This document shows positions 1 through 8,455 of a stretch of 64,000 nt of DNA, one piece after another. The translations under genes and the position numbers were made by a program. How positions within the stretch are numbered: position 1 is the stretch's first letter; every line of letters begins with the position of its first letter. The notes below the pieces were generated by a model. It did no database searches. It was not told the origin of the DNA and was given only the letters and a program-made list of their open reading frames with translations. This DNA comes from JACPYF01 sp947085525 (GTDB taxonomy: Bacteria > Patescibacteriota > Saccharimonadia > Saccharimonadales > Saccharimonadaceae). Where the stretch lies: NCBI GenBank assembly GCA_947085525.1, contig CAMTWU010000002.1, forward strand, positions 51,071 through 115,070, written 5' to 3'.

Positions 1-233
1 AGCGGTGTACCGAAATGGCTTGCATACTCTGGGTACTGACGAGAAAGCACCGCAATAATTTCAACTAGTTTCATTGTCTTCTGATGTTCAAAGGTAAGGT
101 CAGGATACTTTTGCTGTAGCGTAGCGACTACTGCGTTTATCGCAACAACTATGTCTTTATCCATTGTTTTTGACATAGAGTTCTTTATTGAGTGTTGGTT
201 AATGTTTTGTCTTAGAAAATCAGAGTTAGCCAT
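1..233 (-). CDS. Partial hypothetical protein, N-terminal 77 residues
   Basis: An open frame starts with ATG at 233 on the minus strand and runs off the left edge. It encodes a hydrophilic, helix-prone N-terminus (MANSDFLRQN...) with a central stretch about T/K/D and no membrane segment; I do not recognise the family. The start is supported by a TATAAT box about 8 nt upstream with no Shine-Dalgarno, the arrangement seen at most genes in this window. An opposite-strand frame at 151-381 overlaps it and looks like a shadow. The missing C-terminus prevents a functional call. Confidence 0.6.
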   Translation of the reverse strand, partial: MANSDFLRQNINQHSIKNSMSKTMDKDIVVAINAVVATLQQKYPDLTFEHQKTMKLVEIIAVLSRQYPEYASHFGTP

Positions 234-521
234 ATGGGATTATTATACCATCGTTTTTAGGACTATTGTTCTAGGTTCTATTATCTTATATCTTAATAGT
301 GTAATTCATATACTTTTACATAACCAAAAACTGCTAGGAATCCGCCGATTTACAGATATAAAAGTATGGATTTTACGTTAAATTGTTATGGTATGCTTAT
401 GGTAATAAAGTAGTACCCTATAAACAGGACTTATCCGTATTGCCCTGTCAGTCCCTACCACACCCCACCTAGAGCTAATAAACCTACACATTTAGGTTCA
501 ACATATTTCTCGTTTATATAA
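234..521. other. Intergenic stretch, 288 bp, mostly featureless
   Basis: AT-rich DNA between the truncated left-edge gene and the 68-aa gene. I see the minus-strand TATAAT just upstream of 233 and scattered TA-rich stretches. No convincing hairpin, RNA gene or coding frame with promoter support was found. Confidence 0.4.
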
Positions 522-728
522 CTACTTAGTTTTCTCTATGCGTTCGATTGATAGATTCTTAGTTTTCTTTTGCCTTTTTCGCTCAGGTGAATCTAGCACC
601 AACTGTCGTCTCTCGACACCCTTCTTAACCTTGCCTACACTAGTAATCATAGGTGTATTAAACACCTTGTCGTCCCAGTTAGATGTATCTGTAGGTGATT
701 CTTGAGGTGGTAGTTTTATATGACTCAT
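522..728 (-). CDS. Hypothetical basic 68-aa protein
   Basis: Short minus-strand frame encoding a soluble, Lys/Arg-rich protein (pI clearly basic; C-terminal half full of K, R and E). No recognised domain, signal peptide or membrane segment. Support for it being real: a TATAGT box lies 9 nt upstream of the ATG, the leaderless layout of neighbouring genes. It is divergent from the downstream peroxiredoxin. It could be a nucleic-acid-binding accessory protein, but that is only a guess from charge. Confidence 0.5.
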   Translation of the reverse strand: MSHIKLPPQESPTDTSNWDDKVFNTPMITSVGKVKKGVERRQLVLDSPERKRQKKTKNLSIERIEKTK

Positions 729-915
729 TACCTCTACTATAGCAAAAACTCCATACCAGAAGCACGTTCAGACCATACTAGATTATCAATTCGTGTATTC
801 AATGACTCTAGGCTATTCTTTACATTACCGAAGTTAACTAGCAGGTTATGCAGGCTTGTGAGTATAGGTTCGTTTGAGGACGCAGTACGCCGACCAAGAA
901 ATTATATTTATGACA

Positions 916-1374
916 ATGCAAATTACTCCATACCCAGCGCCAGATTTTTCGTTGACGGACGAAGCGGGAAAAACTCATAGCCTAAAAAATTATTCAGGCA
1001 GCTGGCTGGTACTGTATTTTTATCCGAAAGACGAGACACCGGGTTGTACAACTCAAGCTTGTAGTTTACGGGATGCTCGCGATGACCTAACAGCACTAGG
1101 TGCCCAGGTTGTTGGTGTATCAAAGGACGATGCCAGTAGTCACGAAAAGTTTAAAGCTAAACATACGCTGAACTTTACACTACTATCTGACCCAGATGCG
1201 AAAGTTATTGACGCATATGGTGCATGGGGTAAAAAGATGTTTGGCAAAGAGGGAATACTGCGAAAAACATTTATCATCGATCCAAATAGACAAGTTCAAA
1301 AAGTGTTTGGTCGCGCCAACCCAATTGGCCATGGTGATGCCGTAGTTGAAGCGCTGAAAAAACTACAAGACTAG
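916..1374 (+). CDS. bcp: Thioredoxin-dependent peroxiredoxin, PrxQ/Bcp type
   Basis: Reduces hydrogen peroxide and organic hydroperoxides with thioredoxin-type reductants in the cytoplasm. The 152-aa chain has the AhpC/TSA fold and the PrxQ signature PKDETPGCTTQACSLRD; the peroxidatic Cys is about residue 44 and a second Cys five residues later (C-x4-C) marks the atypical two-Cys class. Length matches Bcp/PrxQ. An ATG at 910 is also in frame, and the frame is open further upstream; I choose 916 because TATATT at 903-908 would put the transcript start at about 915. Single-gene unit. Confidence 0.93.
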   Translation: MQITPYPAPDFSLTDEAGKTHSLKNYSGSWLVLYFYPKDETPGCTTQACSLRDARDDLTALGAQVVGVSKDDASSHEKFKAKHTLNFTLLSDPDAKVIDAYGAWGKKMFGKEGILRKTFIIDPNRQVQKVFGRANPIGHGDAVVEALKKLQD

Positions 1375-1427
1375 GCTTTGCTCAACTAGTGGTATACTAA
1401 TTCCATAAACAATTGGAGGATATCAAT

Positions 1428-2096
1428 ATGCCAGCGAAAGTAGGAGAAAAAAGTTTTATAACGACATGGCTACTCAGCCTGTTCTTAGGTGGATTAGGTG
1501 TTGATAGGTTCTATCTAGGTAAGGTAGGCACAGGTATATTAAAACTATTAACTTTTGGTGGCTTGGGCGTATGGTATCTGATCGATCTCATAATGGTCAT
1601 TACAAATGCTACAAGGGATAAAGATGGAGATAAGCTTGAAGGCTATGAAAAAAATAAAGTTCTTGCCATAGTCGTAACTTTAGTAATTCTTGTACTTGGC
1701 ATAGGGGCAAGCGCTATGAATTCTTCAAAAACAAATACCATAAATACCCAAAGCAGTGTCACTCCTGAAGCTTCGCAGGAACAAAAGCAAGAAGTAATGA
1801 AGATAGATGTCAAAACTCTTGGTGATGCCTTTGATGCTAACCAGGTAGCTGCAGAAAAAGAATGGAGTGGTAAGCTTGTGGAATTTGCAGCTGAAATTAC
1901 CAATATTAATGAAGGAAGACTTAGCTTTGCTGGAGATATAACATCTGATGAATATTCTATGACGCAAATATCATGTGAACTCAAGGATGAAGATCAAGCA
2001 TTGAATGTTAAGAATGGTCAGACTATTACCGTACAAGGAGTGGTTGGAGAACAAACCATTGGAGTGATTAGCCTAGGTGACTGTACAGTTTTATAG
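1428..2096 (+). CDS. TM2-domain membrane protein with C-terminal OB-like domain
   Basis: 222 aa. Residues about 10-60 form a TM2 domain: two short membrane helices with GGLGVDRFYLGKVGTGILK between or near them. A further transmembrane helix follows at about 78-95, then a Ser/Thr/Gln linker and a soluble C-terminal domain (about 125-222) resembling the tRNA_anti-like OB fold found in similar TM2 proteins. Unlike most genes here it has a strong Shine-Dalgarno (GGAGG, 1415-1419) and a TATACT box at 1393-1398, so it has a true leader; an upstream in-frame ATG at 1413 precedes the SD and is not the likely start. Function unknown; probably a membrane-tethered sensor or lipoprotein-like factor. Confidence 0.8.
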   Translation: MPAKVGEKSFITTWLLSLFLGGLGVDRFYLGKVGTGILKLLTFGGLGVWYLIDLIMVITNATRDKDGDKLEGYEKNKVLAIVVTLVILVLGIGASAMNSSKTNTINTQSSVTPEASQEQKQEVMKIDVKTLGDAFDANQVAAEKEWSGKLVEFAAEITNINEGRLSFAGDITSDEYSMTQISCELKDEDQALNVKNGQTITVQGVVGEQTIGVISLGDCTVL

Positions 2097-2163
2097 ATAA
2101 AAGAGGTAATTCAGGTCATAGAGTTTAGGGATACTATCTGACCTTTGCATAAATCAACTAATA

Positions 2164-2197
2164 GATAAAAGACTTTCTTTTGTGAGAGTCTTTTATC
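2164..2197. terminator. Bidirectional hairpin terminator
   Basis: An 11-bp perfect stem, GATAAAAGACT (2164-2174) with AGTCTTTTATC (2187-2197), lies between the convergent TM2 gene and gatD. A/T runs on both sides allow it to serve either strand. Confidence 0.8.
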
Positions 2198-2909
2198 TTG
2201 GGCGCTTGAGTGCGATTACTCTTGCCCGCTCTACTATATGATCGTCGAGTGTTTGTAGTTTTACATCACCGTACTTGCGCTTTACAGCTTTTGCTATGAG
2301 AAAGTCAGCGAGTCGTGGGTTTTTAGGTAGTAGCGATCCGTGCAGGTACGTTCCGATAACGTTTTTGTAACGGGCGCCTTCGCTGCCATCTTCACCATTG
2401 TTACCATCACCTCTTACAACTAGACCTAAGTATGCTTGATCTTCGTCTAGACGGGTTAGTCCACTGTGGTTTTCGTAACCTATTATTTCACCAAAATCCT
2501 CGCTCTTCGATACAATATTTCCGATCAAACGCTTTGGTCCGCCATAGGTTTCTAGTTTGAATATACCAATTCCTTTTATTTGTTCGCCTTTATTAGTTTC
2601 GAAAAATCGACCGAATAATTGATATAAACCACAGATCATCAGCATCGGTACACCGTCGTCAGCGAGTTTGTGTAAATGCGGTCCAATCTTGATCAAATCA
2701 TCTTTGATTTTGTCTTGTCCACTATCTTGGCCGCCACCGCCAACTATCAAATCAACATCCGCAGGAAATTTGGAACCAGGATGATGTTCTAATAATTCAA
2801 CTTTATAACCTCGCCATTCCAGACGACGCTTGAGGGTTAAAGTATTACCCCAGTCACCATAAATATTCATCTCACTAGGATAGAGTTGTAGCAGGCGAAT
2901 AGTTTTCAT
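2193..2909 (-). CDS. gatD: Lipid II isoglutaminyl synthase, glutaminase subunit GatD
   Basis: Class I (CobB/CobQ-type) glutamine amidotransferase that supplies ammonia to MurT for amidation of D-Glu in lipid II. The 238-aa protein carries the nucleophile elbow MICGLYQLFG (Cys about 93) and the catalytic His in IGTYLHGSLLPKNP (about 190). I start it at 2909: its ATG overlaps the murT stop as ATGA, indicating translational coupling; the longer in-frame extension would run 70 nt into murT. The stop lies at the edge of the shared terminator. The adjoining murT supports the MurT-GatD assignment over a cobyric acid synthase role. Confidence 0.92.
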   Translation of the reverse strand: MKTIRLLQLYPSEMNIYGDWGNTLTLKRRLEWRGYKVELLEHHPGSKFPADVDLIVGGGGQDSGQDKIKDDLIKIGPHLHKLADDGVPMLMICGLYQLFGRFFETNKGEQIKGIGIFKLETYGGPKRLIGNIVSKSEDFGEIIGYENHSGLTRLDEDQAYLGLVVRGDGNNGEDGSEGARYKNVIGTYLHGSLLPKNPRLADFLIAKAVKRKYGDVKLQTLDDHIVERARVIALKRPR

Positions 2910-4174
2910 AGTACACGCTCCAGATCTGTATAATTTTGCAATTCTTTTCGTAGAGTTAGCATGGCGGTATAAGTACAAAAAATTCGCTTTGGTCGACCAG
3001 TTTCATTGACGAATGTATCGAGCGCTTTTTTCAGATCTGTATCTACATAATCAAACGTAACTTGGTCATACTGCAGGCGCAGCGCCATATCATACGCTCG
3101 CATACCGCTAACCATACGCACACCACTCTCGCGTAAACTATCGAACTCGACATCCCACAACCATGACATGTCCCGACCATCAGCGTAGTTATCGTTGATA
3201 GCGATCATTGTTGCAATATTGTCAGGCGAGAATGATTTTAGTCCTAAACGAAACCCACTAGGATTTTTAACGAGTACCAGCTCGAGTTCTTGACCGTGAA
3301 TTATCATTTTTTCACCACGTCCAAATGCTGGCTTCACATCTGCAAGTGTAGTCAGTAGTTTTTTATCATCAATTTTGCTACCAACAATTTGTCGAACAAG
3401 GCTCAGCGCAGCAGCAGCATTGAGCACATTGTATATACCAGTAATATTGAGTTGAGTAGAAACCGGTTTTTTGCCGAGTAAAAAAGTCGCATTGCCACTA
3501 GAGAATTCTTTGACAATCACATCAGCTCCGACACTGAGGGCGGGTTTTTTGACTTCACCACGCATCTCATCGTCTGATGGGAAATGATGTCGCAGATCCG
3601 GGTCTAAGCCGAAGTAATTGATATTAACATTTTTGAGTGTTTTACCGATATTGAGTGTTTGTGGATCTTCACGGTTCAATACCACACCTTTTTTGGTGGT
3701 ACGTGCGATTGTTGCTAGCATCTGGGTTGTGGTGTCGATTTCGCCAAAACGGTCTAACTGGTCACGCATAACATTGAGCAGTAAGCTATAAGTTGGTGGG
3801 ACTTCACGTACGAAATGTACAGCATGTGCTTCGTCAAGCTCCAAGACTGCGATATCTGCGTCCAATATGCCCTGCTTATTAACTTTATCCAACAATGCTG
3901 ATATAACGCCGCGTGTAAAATTACTACCAGTAGGGTTTGTAAAAACTTTTAACCCTTGGCTTTTGAGGAGCTCTGTCACCATTTTGGTTGTTGTTGTCTT
4001 GCCATTTGTACCACTAATAACTACGACACCGAGAGGAAGGCTGCTGAGCGTGTCTGACAAGAAATCCTTGTCCAGTTTTTCTACCACCAAACCCGGCAGT
4101 GCCGATCCACCACCACGCAGTCGGGAAATATGTCTGACTGATTTACCTAGAATAGTTGTATGAGTCTTTCGCAT
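2906..4174 (-). CDS. murT: Lipid II isoglutaminyl synthase, Mur-ligase subunit MurT
   Basis: ATP-dependent Mur ligase-like subunit that activates the second residue of the lipid II stem for amidation. The 422-aa protein has the P-loop SGTNGKTTTTK (residues about 54-64), a central Mur ligase domain (HAVHFVREVPPTYSLLLNVMRDQLDRFG region) and a C-terminal DUF1727 domain with DGRDMSWLWDVEF. The Cys4 zinc ribbon usual in Gram-positive MurT is absent: the only Cys is near the C-terminus. The start at 4174 follows TATAAT with 9 nt between, and a terminator closes the unit just upstream. Co-transcribed with gatD. Confidence 0.92.
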   Translation of the reverse strand: MRKTHTTILGKSVRHISRLRGGGSALPGLVVEKLDKDFLSDTLSSLPLGVVVISGTNGKTTTTKMVTELLKSQGLKVFTNPTGSNFTRGVISALLDKVNKQGILDADIAVLELDEAHAVHFVREVPPTYSLLLNVMRDQLDRFGEIDTTTQMLATIARTTKKGVVLNREDPQTLNIGKTLKNVNINYFGLDPDLRHHFPSDDEMRGEVKKPALSVGADVIVKEFSSGNATFLLGKKPVSTQLNITGIYNVLNAAAALSLVRQIVGSKIDDKKLLTTLADVKPAFGRGEKMIIHGQELELVLVKNPSGFRLGLKSFSPDNIATMIAINDNYADGRDMSWLWDVEFDSLRESGVRMVSGMRAYDMALRLQYDQVTFDYVDTDLKKALDTFVNETGRPKRIFCTYTAMLTLRKELQNYTDLERVL

Positions 4175-4199
4175 GTATGTATGATTATACGCGTTCAAT

Positions 4200-4267
4200 A
4201 AAAAAAGAGCCACGCCCGAGAGAGAAAAGACCGGGGGGCGGTCTCTCATCTCTCTCGGGGTGGCTTT
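4200..4267 (-). terminator. Long GC-rich terminator of the 47-aa gene
   Basis: On the minus strand a long stem (arms at about 4250-4267 and 4205-4222, CGAGAGAGA-type sequence) encloses a second AGACC/GGTCT stem and ends in seven Ts. It separates the small membrane-protein gene from the murT promoter. Confidence 0.75.
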
Positions 4268-4335
4268 GCCTCAAATGCCGAGGCGGTTGCACCAATCGGG
4301 CGCTGCCAGACCCCAGGTGCCAATTGATGTCCTTA

Positions 4336-4479
4336 TCAAAAGATTTTGACGACGCCATATATAAGCGCAATTACGACGGGAGTTTGAATCATGAATCCAA
4401 TGATTGCTCCACGAAAGAGACCTCCGTCGTAGCTGTCACGCTTGTTACTGGCTTGTGCAGGTGCGCGTTGTTTGTTCAT
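4336..4479 (-). CDS. Small single-span membrane protein, 47 aa
   Basis: A short frame: a hydrophilic N-terminus (MNKQRAPAQASNKRDSYDGG) is followed by one hydrophobic helix (about 22-46) ending in a Lys-Ile-Phe tail. An SD-like GGAG lies 6-9 nt before the ATG, and the gene ends about 70 nt before a strong minus-strand terminator. These give support despite the length. Function unknown; a single-span protein with a basic cytoplasmic tail could be a regulator or partner of a membrane complex. Confidence 0.65.
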   Translation of the reverse strand: MNKQRAPAQASNKRDSYDGGLFRGAIIGFMIQTPVVIALIYGVVKIF

Positions 4480-4607
4480 GCTAACTCCATCCAGGTAGGC
4501 TCGATAAAGTTCTAATTGCTAGATTACGACTATGTTGCGAAAAAGTCAATTAATCAACAAACATAAACCTTGCCTTGAACAGATTCTAAAGTGTTACAAT
4601 AGAGCAT

Positions 4608-4985
4608 ATGTTTATAGTGGGCTTAGTTATATGGTGGTACGGCGCTGGCTGGAAGAAATTCGGGCAAATCTTGATAGATAAGTTGATAGCGACCGAAGAT
4701 TTTTTCTCGATAGATATGCTACTGGGGAGTATATTTGCTCCGTTCAAACAAATATCTGCTTCGTCTGGTTCGAATGGAACTTTGCAAATGAAGATACAGG
4801 CATGGTTAGACAGGCAGTTTTCGAGATTGATCGGTGCTATTATTCGTCTACTACTTATCATAGTAGGCGCAGGCTGGTTATTGCTACAAATGACAATCGA
4901 TATATTGTTGATGATTTTGTGGCCAATTTTGCCGCTACTGCCAATTATCGGACTAGTTGCATCGATCGGAGGGTTGTTGTTATGA
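4608..4985 (+). CDS. Membrane protein paired with AAA+ ATPase
   Basis: 125 aa with a hydrophobic N-terminus (FIVGLVIWWYGAGWKK), an amphipathic middle (FAPFKQISASSGSNGTLQMK) and two strong transmembrane helices at about 75-122. No family name recognised. A TACAAT box sits 7 nt before the ATG (leaderless). Its last codon overlaps the start of the AAA+ gene as ATGA, so the two are translationally coupled, and it probably forms the membrane platform or adaptor of that ATPase. Confidence 0.75.
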   Translation: MFIVGLVIWWYGAGWKKFGQILIDKLIATEDFFSIDMLLGSIFAPFKQISASSGSNGTLQMKIQAWLDRQFSRLIGAIIRLLLIIVGAGWLLLQMTIDILLMILWPILPLLPIIGLVASIGGLLL

Positions 4986-7435
4986 CTAGCAATACAACCT
5001 TTAACTACTATTCTCAGCGAGCCCGTGACGCGCGCCTAGCTAGACTGTTTAACACACCGATCCGCGCTGCGTTACTAGCCAGTATCGTACTGTTCATTTT
5101 GACAGGCATTATTCTGGTTCTAGTCCTGAGGTCTAGCAGTGGGTGGTTTATTACGTCATTGGCGGCGCTGCCTGTGATTGTGTATGTCTGGTGGAAGCTA
5201 TATCTGCGTGATATACCCACAGCAAAAAATCCATCAATTGATGCACAGCTAGACGGCAAGCTTTTGGGTCTTTTACCCGCGAAGCCAACCCCGCAAGACA
5301 TAGGCAAGTCTGTGTCGCAAACTAACGGTGGGCAGTTTTTCTCTGCAAGATTTGGGATAGGTTCAATGTTCATGAGTGAGCTAGCCAGCAAAGATGAGGC
5401 GCTAACCGCGCAGGTTTGGCAAGCTGCAGTCACGATCAAAGAGCAACAAAAACTAGATATTATTTCTAGCACGGTTGTAGTGGCAGCTTTGGTAGAAACA
5501 CACCCTAGTATGCAGCAAGTGCTCAACCATTTGCAGCTAGAACCAGGTGATGTGGTAGCGGGTGTGAATTGGTATCATCATATCCAAGACCTGATTGCTG
5601 CGCAAAAGAAACCAAAACGAACAGGTGGTGTTGGACGCGATTTGTCCTTTGGTTATATGAATTTGATCAGACAATTTGGCGTTAATATTAGCGAACAAAT
5701 TTCTCGAAATGGATTATTGTCGGTCGAGATCGAATCGCACAAAAGTGCACTAGAGCAAATGATCCAGACATTTAGTGCGAAGGGTAGACAAAATATTGCG
5801 TTAATAGGTGCGACTGGTGCAGGCAAGACAACTCTAGTTCATGCGTTTGCTGAGAAACTGCTCGATGGTGGTAGCAAGCTACCTGCTAACTTGAAGTTTC
5901 GTCAGGTCATCATGCTCGACCCTAGTGCATTAATCTCAGCTGCACCAGGGCGAGGACAGCTAGAAGGTTTGATCAATCAGGTGTTAGTTGAAGCTTATAG
6001 GGCCAAAAATGTCATTGTATGTCTAGATGACGCACATTTATTTTTTGAAGAAGGTGTTGGTTCGGTAGATATTAGTAATGTACTGCTGCCGATTTTAGAA
6101 GGTGGTGGACTACGAATGATACTGACTATGGATGAGCAAAAATATCTGCAAATTTCTCAGCGTAAGCCAAGTTTAGCTAATGCGCTGAACCGAGTTGTTG
6201 TAGCCGAAGCAAACCGCGAGGAAACAATCAAAGTCATGCAAGACCAATTGATCATGACTGAGTTTTCTCACAAAGTAACCTATACTTACCAGGCATTACA
6301 GGAAGCTTATCGTTTGAGTGAACGATATGTTCATGAGCTTGCACAGCCTGGTCGCGCATTCAAACTGTTAGAATCTGCAGCTGGATATTCTGATGGTGGA
6401 TTGGTCACAGCGTTGTCTGTCCAAAATACAATCGAGCAGACAATGAATATTAAGGTTGGTGTGGCTAATAACCAAGACGAGAAAGACAAGCTACTAAACC
6501 TAGAGCAAAAAATACATGAACGTATGATCAATCAAACTCGCGCGGTGTCAGTTGTCAGTGATGCGCTGCGACGTGCACGTGCAGGGGTACGAAATGAAAA
6601 TCGACCAATTGGTACGTTTCTATTCCTAGGTCCAACTGGTGTTGGTAAGACTGAGCTTTCTAAAGCGTTAGCTGATGTGTATTTCGGTGGTGAAGATAAA
6701 ATTGCTCGAATAGATATGAATGAATATGTCAAAGCCGATGACGTATCACGCCTGATTGCTGATGGTGCCGATGATCCACATTCATTAACTGCACAGGTTA
6801 TGAAGCAACCGTTTTCAGTCATCTTGCTGGATGAGATAGAGAAGGCACATCCAAATGTACTCACGACATTGTTGCAGGTACTGGATGAAGGAATACTACG
6901 TGATATTAAAAACCGAGAAGTCAGTTTTCGCGATGCAATTATTATCGCCACATCAAATGCCGGTGCGGATCGCATACGTGAACATATTGAAGCTGGCGAG
7001 CAACTAGAACAGTTCGAAGAGCAATTTACCAATGAGCTGATTTCGTCGAACCAATTCAAGCCTGAGTTCCTAAACCGTTTTGATGAGATTGTACTATTCC
7101 GTCCGCTAGAAAAACCGGAACTATTGCAGGTGATTGACCTGATATTAAAGGGCGTTAACAAAAATATGGCGCTGCAGAAAATTACGGTCACAGTTGATAA
7201 TGATGCCAAGGAGCTATTAGTAGAACAAGGTTACGACCCACGTCTCGGTGCACGTCCTATGCGACGTGTGGTGCAGCGCAGTGTTGAAAACCTGGTTGCC
7301 AAGACTATGTTGAGTGGTAGTGTGCAGCCTGGCAGTACTATTAATGTGATAAAGGCTGATATTGAAGCGGCTGGCAATCAACGAAAGGCTCCGACTAGTA
7401 ATTTAGTCCCGCCAACTAACACTGAACAAAAATAA
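4982..7435 (+). CDS. Membrane-anchored ClpA/B/C-type double AAA+ ATPase
   Basis: 817 aa. Two transmembrane helices near the N-terminus (about 29-50 and 56-74) precede a Clp-N-like helical region and two AAA+ modules: D1 with GATGAGKT (about 277) and VIVCLDDAH, D2 with GPTGVGKT (about 549), ILLDEIEKAHP and the ClpB-type C-terminal small domain (GYDPRLGARPMRRVV). I see no IGF/LGF-type ClpP-docking loop in D2, so it may unfold or extract membrane proteins without ClpP. D1 Walker B reads DDAH rather than DE, which may alter hydrolysis. Start 4982 is fixed by the 4-nt overlap with the upstream membrane gene. Confidence 0.85.
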   Translation: MTSNTTFNYYSQRARDARLARLFNTPIRAALLASIVLFILTGIILVLVLRSSSGWFITSLAALPVIVYVWWKLYLRDIPTAKNPSIDAQLDGKLLGLLPAKPTPQDIGKSVSQTNGGQFFSARFGIGSMFMSELASKDEALTAQVWQAAVTIKEQQKLDIISSTVVVAALVETHPSMQQVLNHLQLEPGDVVAGVNWYHHIQDLIAAQKKPKRTGGVGRDLSFGYMNLIRQFGVNISEQISRNGLLSVEIESHKSALEQMIQTFSAKGRQNIALIGATGAGKTTLVHAFAEKLLDGGSKLPANLKFRQVIMLDPSALISAAPGRGQLEGLINQVLVEAYRAKNVIVCLDDAHLFFEEGVGSVDISNVLLPILEGGGLRMILTMDEQKYLQISQRKPSLANALNRVVVAEANREETIKVMQDQLIMTEFSHKVTYTYQALQEAYRLSERYVHELAQPGRAFKLLESAAGYSDGGLVTALSVQNTIEQTMNIKVGVANNQDEKDKLLNLEQKIHERMINQTRAVSVVSDALRRARAGVRNENRPIGTFLFLGPTGVGKTELSKALADVYFGGEDKIARIDMNEYVKADDVSRLIADGADDPHSLTAQVMKQPFSVILLDEIEKAHPNVLTTLLQVLDEGILRDIKNREVSFRDAIIIATSNAGADRIREHIEAGEQLEQFEEQFTNELISSNQFKPEFLNRFDEIVLFRPLEKPELLQVIDLILKGVNKNMALQKITVTVDNDAKELLVEQGYDPRLGARPMRRVVQRSVENLVAKTMLSGSVQPGSTINVIKADIEAAGNQRKAPTSNLVPPTNTEQK

Positions 7436-7463
7436 ACCTCCTGATAACGAGGAGGTTTATTTA
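7429..7463. terminator. Bidirectional terminator
   Basis: Perfect 11-bp stem AATAAACCTCC / GGAGGTTTATT (7431-7441 with 7451-7461) between the convergent AAA+ gene and the secreted-protein gene, with A and T flanks. Confidence 0.85.
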
Positions 7464-7476
7464 GATAAAATAGCTC

Positions 7477-8310
7477 TTAGTTTTGGCTAACTATAAAGCT
7501 GACACAATCACCCTGATTTTTAAATACAGGTGTGTTGAATGTTTTCCATCCATCATTTTTACAAGATTGTTTAGTTGTTGGACTGATTGCTGGCTCAAAG
7601 TCAAAAACTTTTGTGCTAGCTGCTGTACCAAAAACGACCTTGTCTATGTTTTCTGTGTAGCCATTTGCGTATGGTTCACCGACACGAAGACCAAGGAAAG
7701 GATCTGATATACGTATGCGTACTCCGTTATAATCGCTCAAAATCTGACTCCAAGTTTTTGGTGTGCTTCCAGCCCCACCAGTAACAGGCCAAGTTGCTCC
7801 AGAATATGTCCATAGTGCATTACCACCGTTGATAGCATCCCACTGTTTCCAGTTATCCTGTGTGACAACTCCATTATTTGCAGGTACGAATGTTAATCGA
7901 CGTTGCCAAGTATCAGTACCGTTAAAATCGACGTTAAATTGCAGATATGCAGAACGTTGTGATCCAACACCCGCACCGTTACCAGTTAGGGGATTGTAAG
8001 TACTGTATTTTAGCTCTGTAATATCAGAAAGAGCAGTACCACCAAACTGATAAGTTGCTATATTTTTTCGTTGAGTACCACTAACACTCATTTGAACACT
8101 ACCAGAACCTAGTGGTGGAGTAGCTGGGCCACTAACAAAACTACCTAGTGTATTGTTTATTGTGTCATTTTCATCATTGTAAAAAAACCATGATTGCATA
8201 TTGCTCGGGGTTACAACCGTTGATGCTGCGTATGCTGCTGTTGGTACCGCCACAAGTCCCAGTACCGCCACAGCCATACTTGCCATTAATAATTTAATTC
8301 TTGATTTCAC
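7477..8310 (-). CDS. Secreted protein with C-terminal two-Cys motif
   Basis: 277 aa. A clear signal peptide (basic start, hydrophobic core, cleavage after AAYA) precedes a beta-rich Asn/Gly/Thr-rich domain. The C-terminus has CKNDGWKTFNTPVFKNQGDC, a motif with two Cys that recurs at the ends of many secreted proteins of Gram-positive bacteria and Saccharibacteria and probably forms a disulfide. It starts at GTG with a strong AGGAGG SD, unlike the leaderless majority. Function unknown; likely surface or extracellular. Confidence 0.8.
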   Translation of the reverse strand: MKSRIKLLMASMAVAVLGLVAVPTAAYAASTVVTPSNMQSWFFYNDENDTINNTLGSFVSGPATPPLGSGSVQMSVSGTQRKNIATYQFGGTALSDITELKYSTYNPLTGNGAGVGSQRSAYLQFNVDFNGTDTWQRRLTFVPANNGVVTQDNWKQWDAINGGNALWTYSGATWPVTGGAGSTPKTWSQILSDYNGVRIRISDPFLGLRVGEPYANGYTENIDKVVFGTAASTKVFDFEPAISPTTKQSCKNDGWKTFNTPVFKNQGDCVSFIVSQN

Positions 8311-8357
8311 TATAATCCTCCTTTTAGTACTTCAATCATAACACGTATAATTTTAAG

Positions 8358-8434
8358 TGGTGCCCCGGGTAGGATTCGAACCTACGACCTTGAGCTTAGA
8401 AGTCTCCTGCTCTATCCAGCTGAGCTACCAGGGC
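8358..8434 (-). tRNA. tRNA-Arg (anticodon TCT)
   Basis: 77-nt cloverleaf on the minus strand: acceptor GCCCTGG/CCGGGGC, D arm GCTC..GAGC, anticodon loop CTTCTAA giving TCT, T arm with GTTCGAATC, encoded CCA. It lies 47 nt upstream of the secreted-protein gene on the same strand. Confidence 0.96.
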
Positions 8435-8455
8435 GCGTAAACAATATTATAGAGG

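Noticed and set aside
720..980. 86-aa frame overlapping the peroxiredoxin start
   Set aside because: Out of frame with the well-supported peroxiredoxin; no promoter.
6532..7209. 225-aa minus-strand frame within the AAA+ gene
   Set aside because: Ser-rich shadow of the D2 AAA+ module, which shows clear family motifs on the plus strand.
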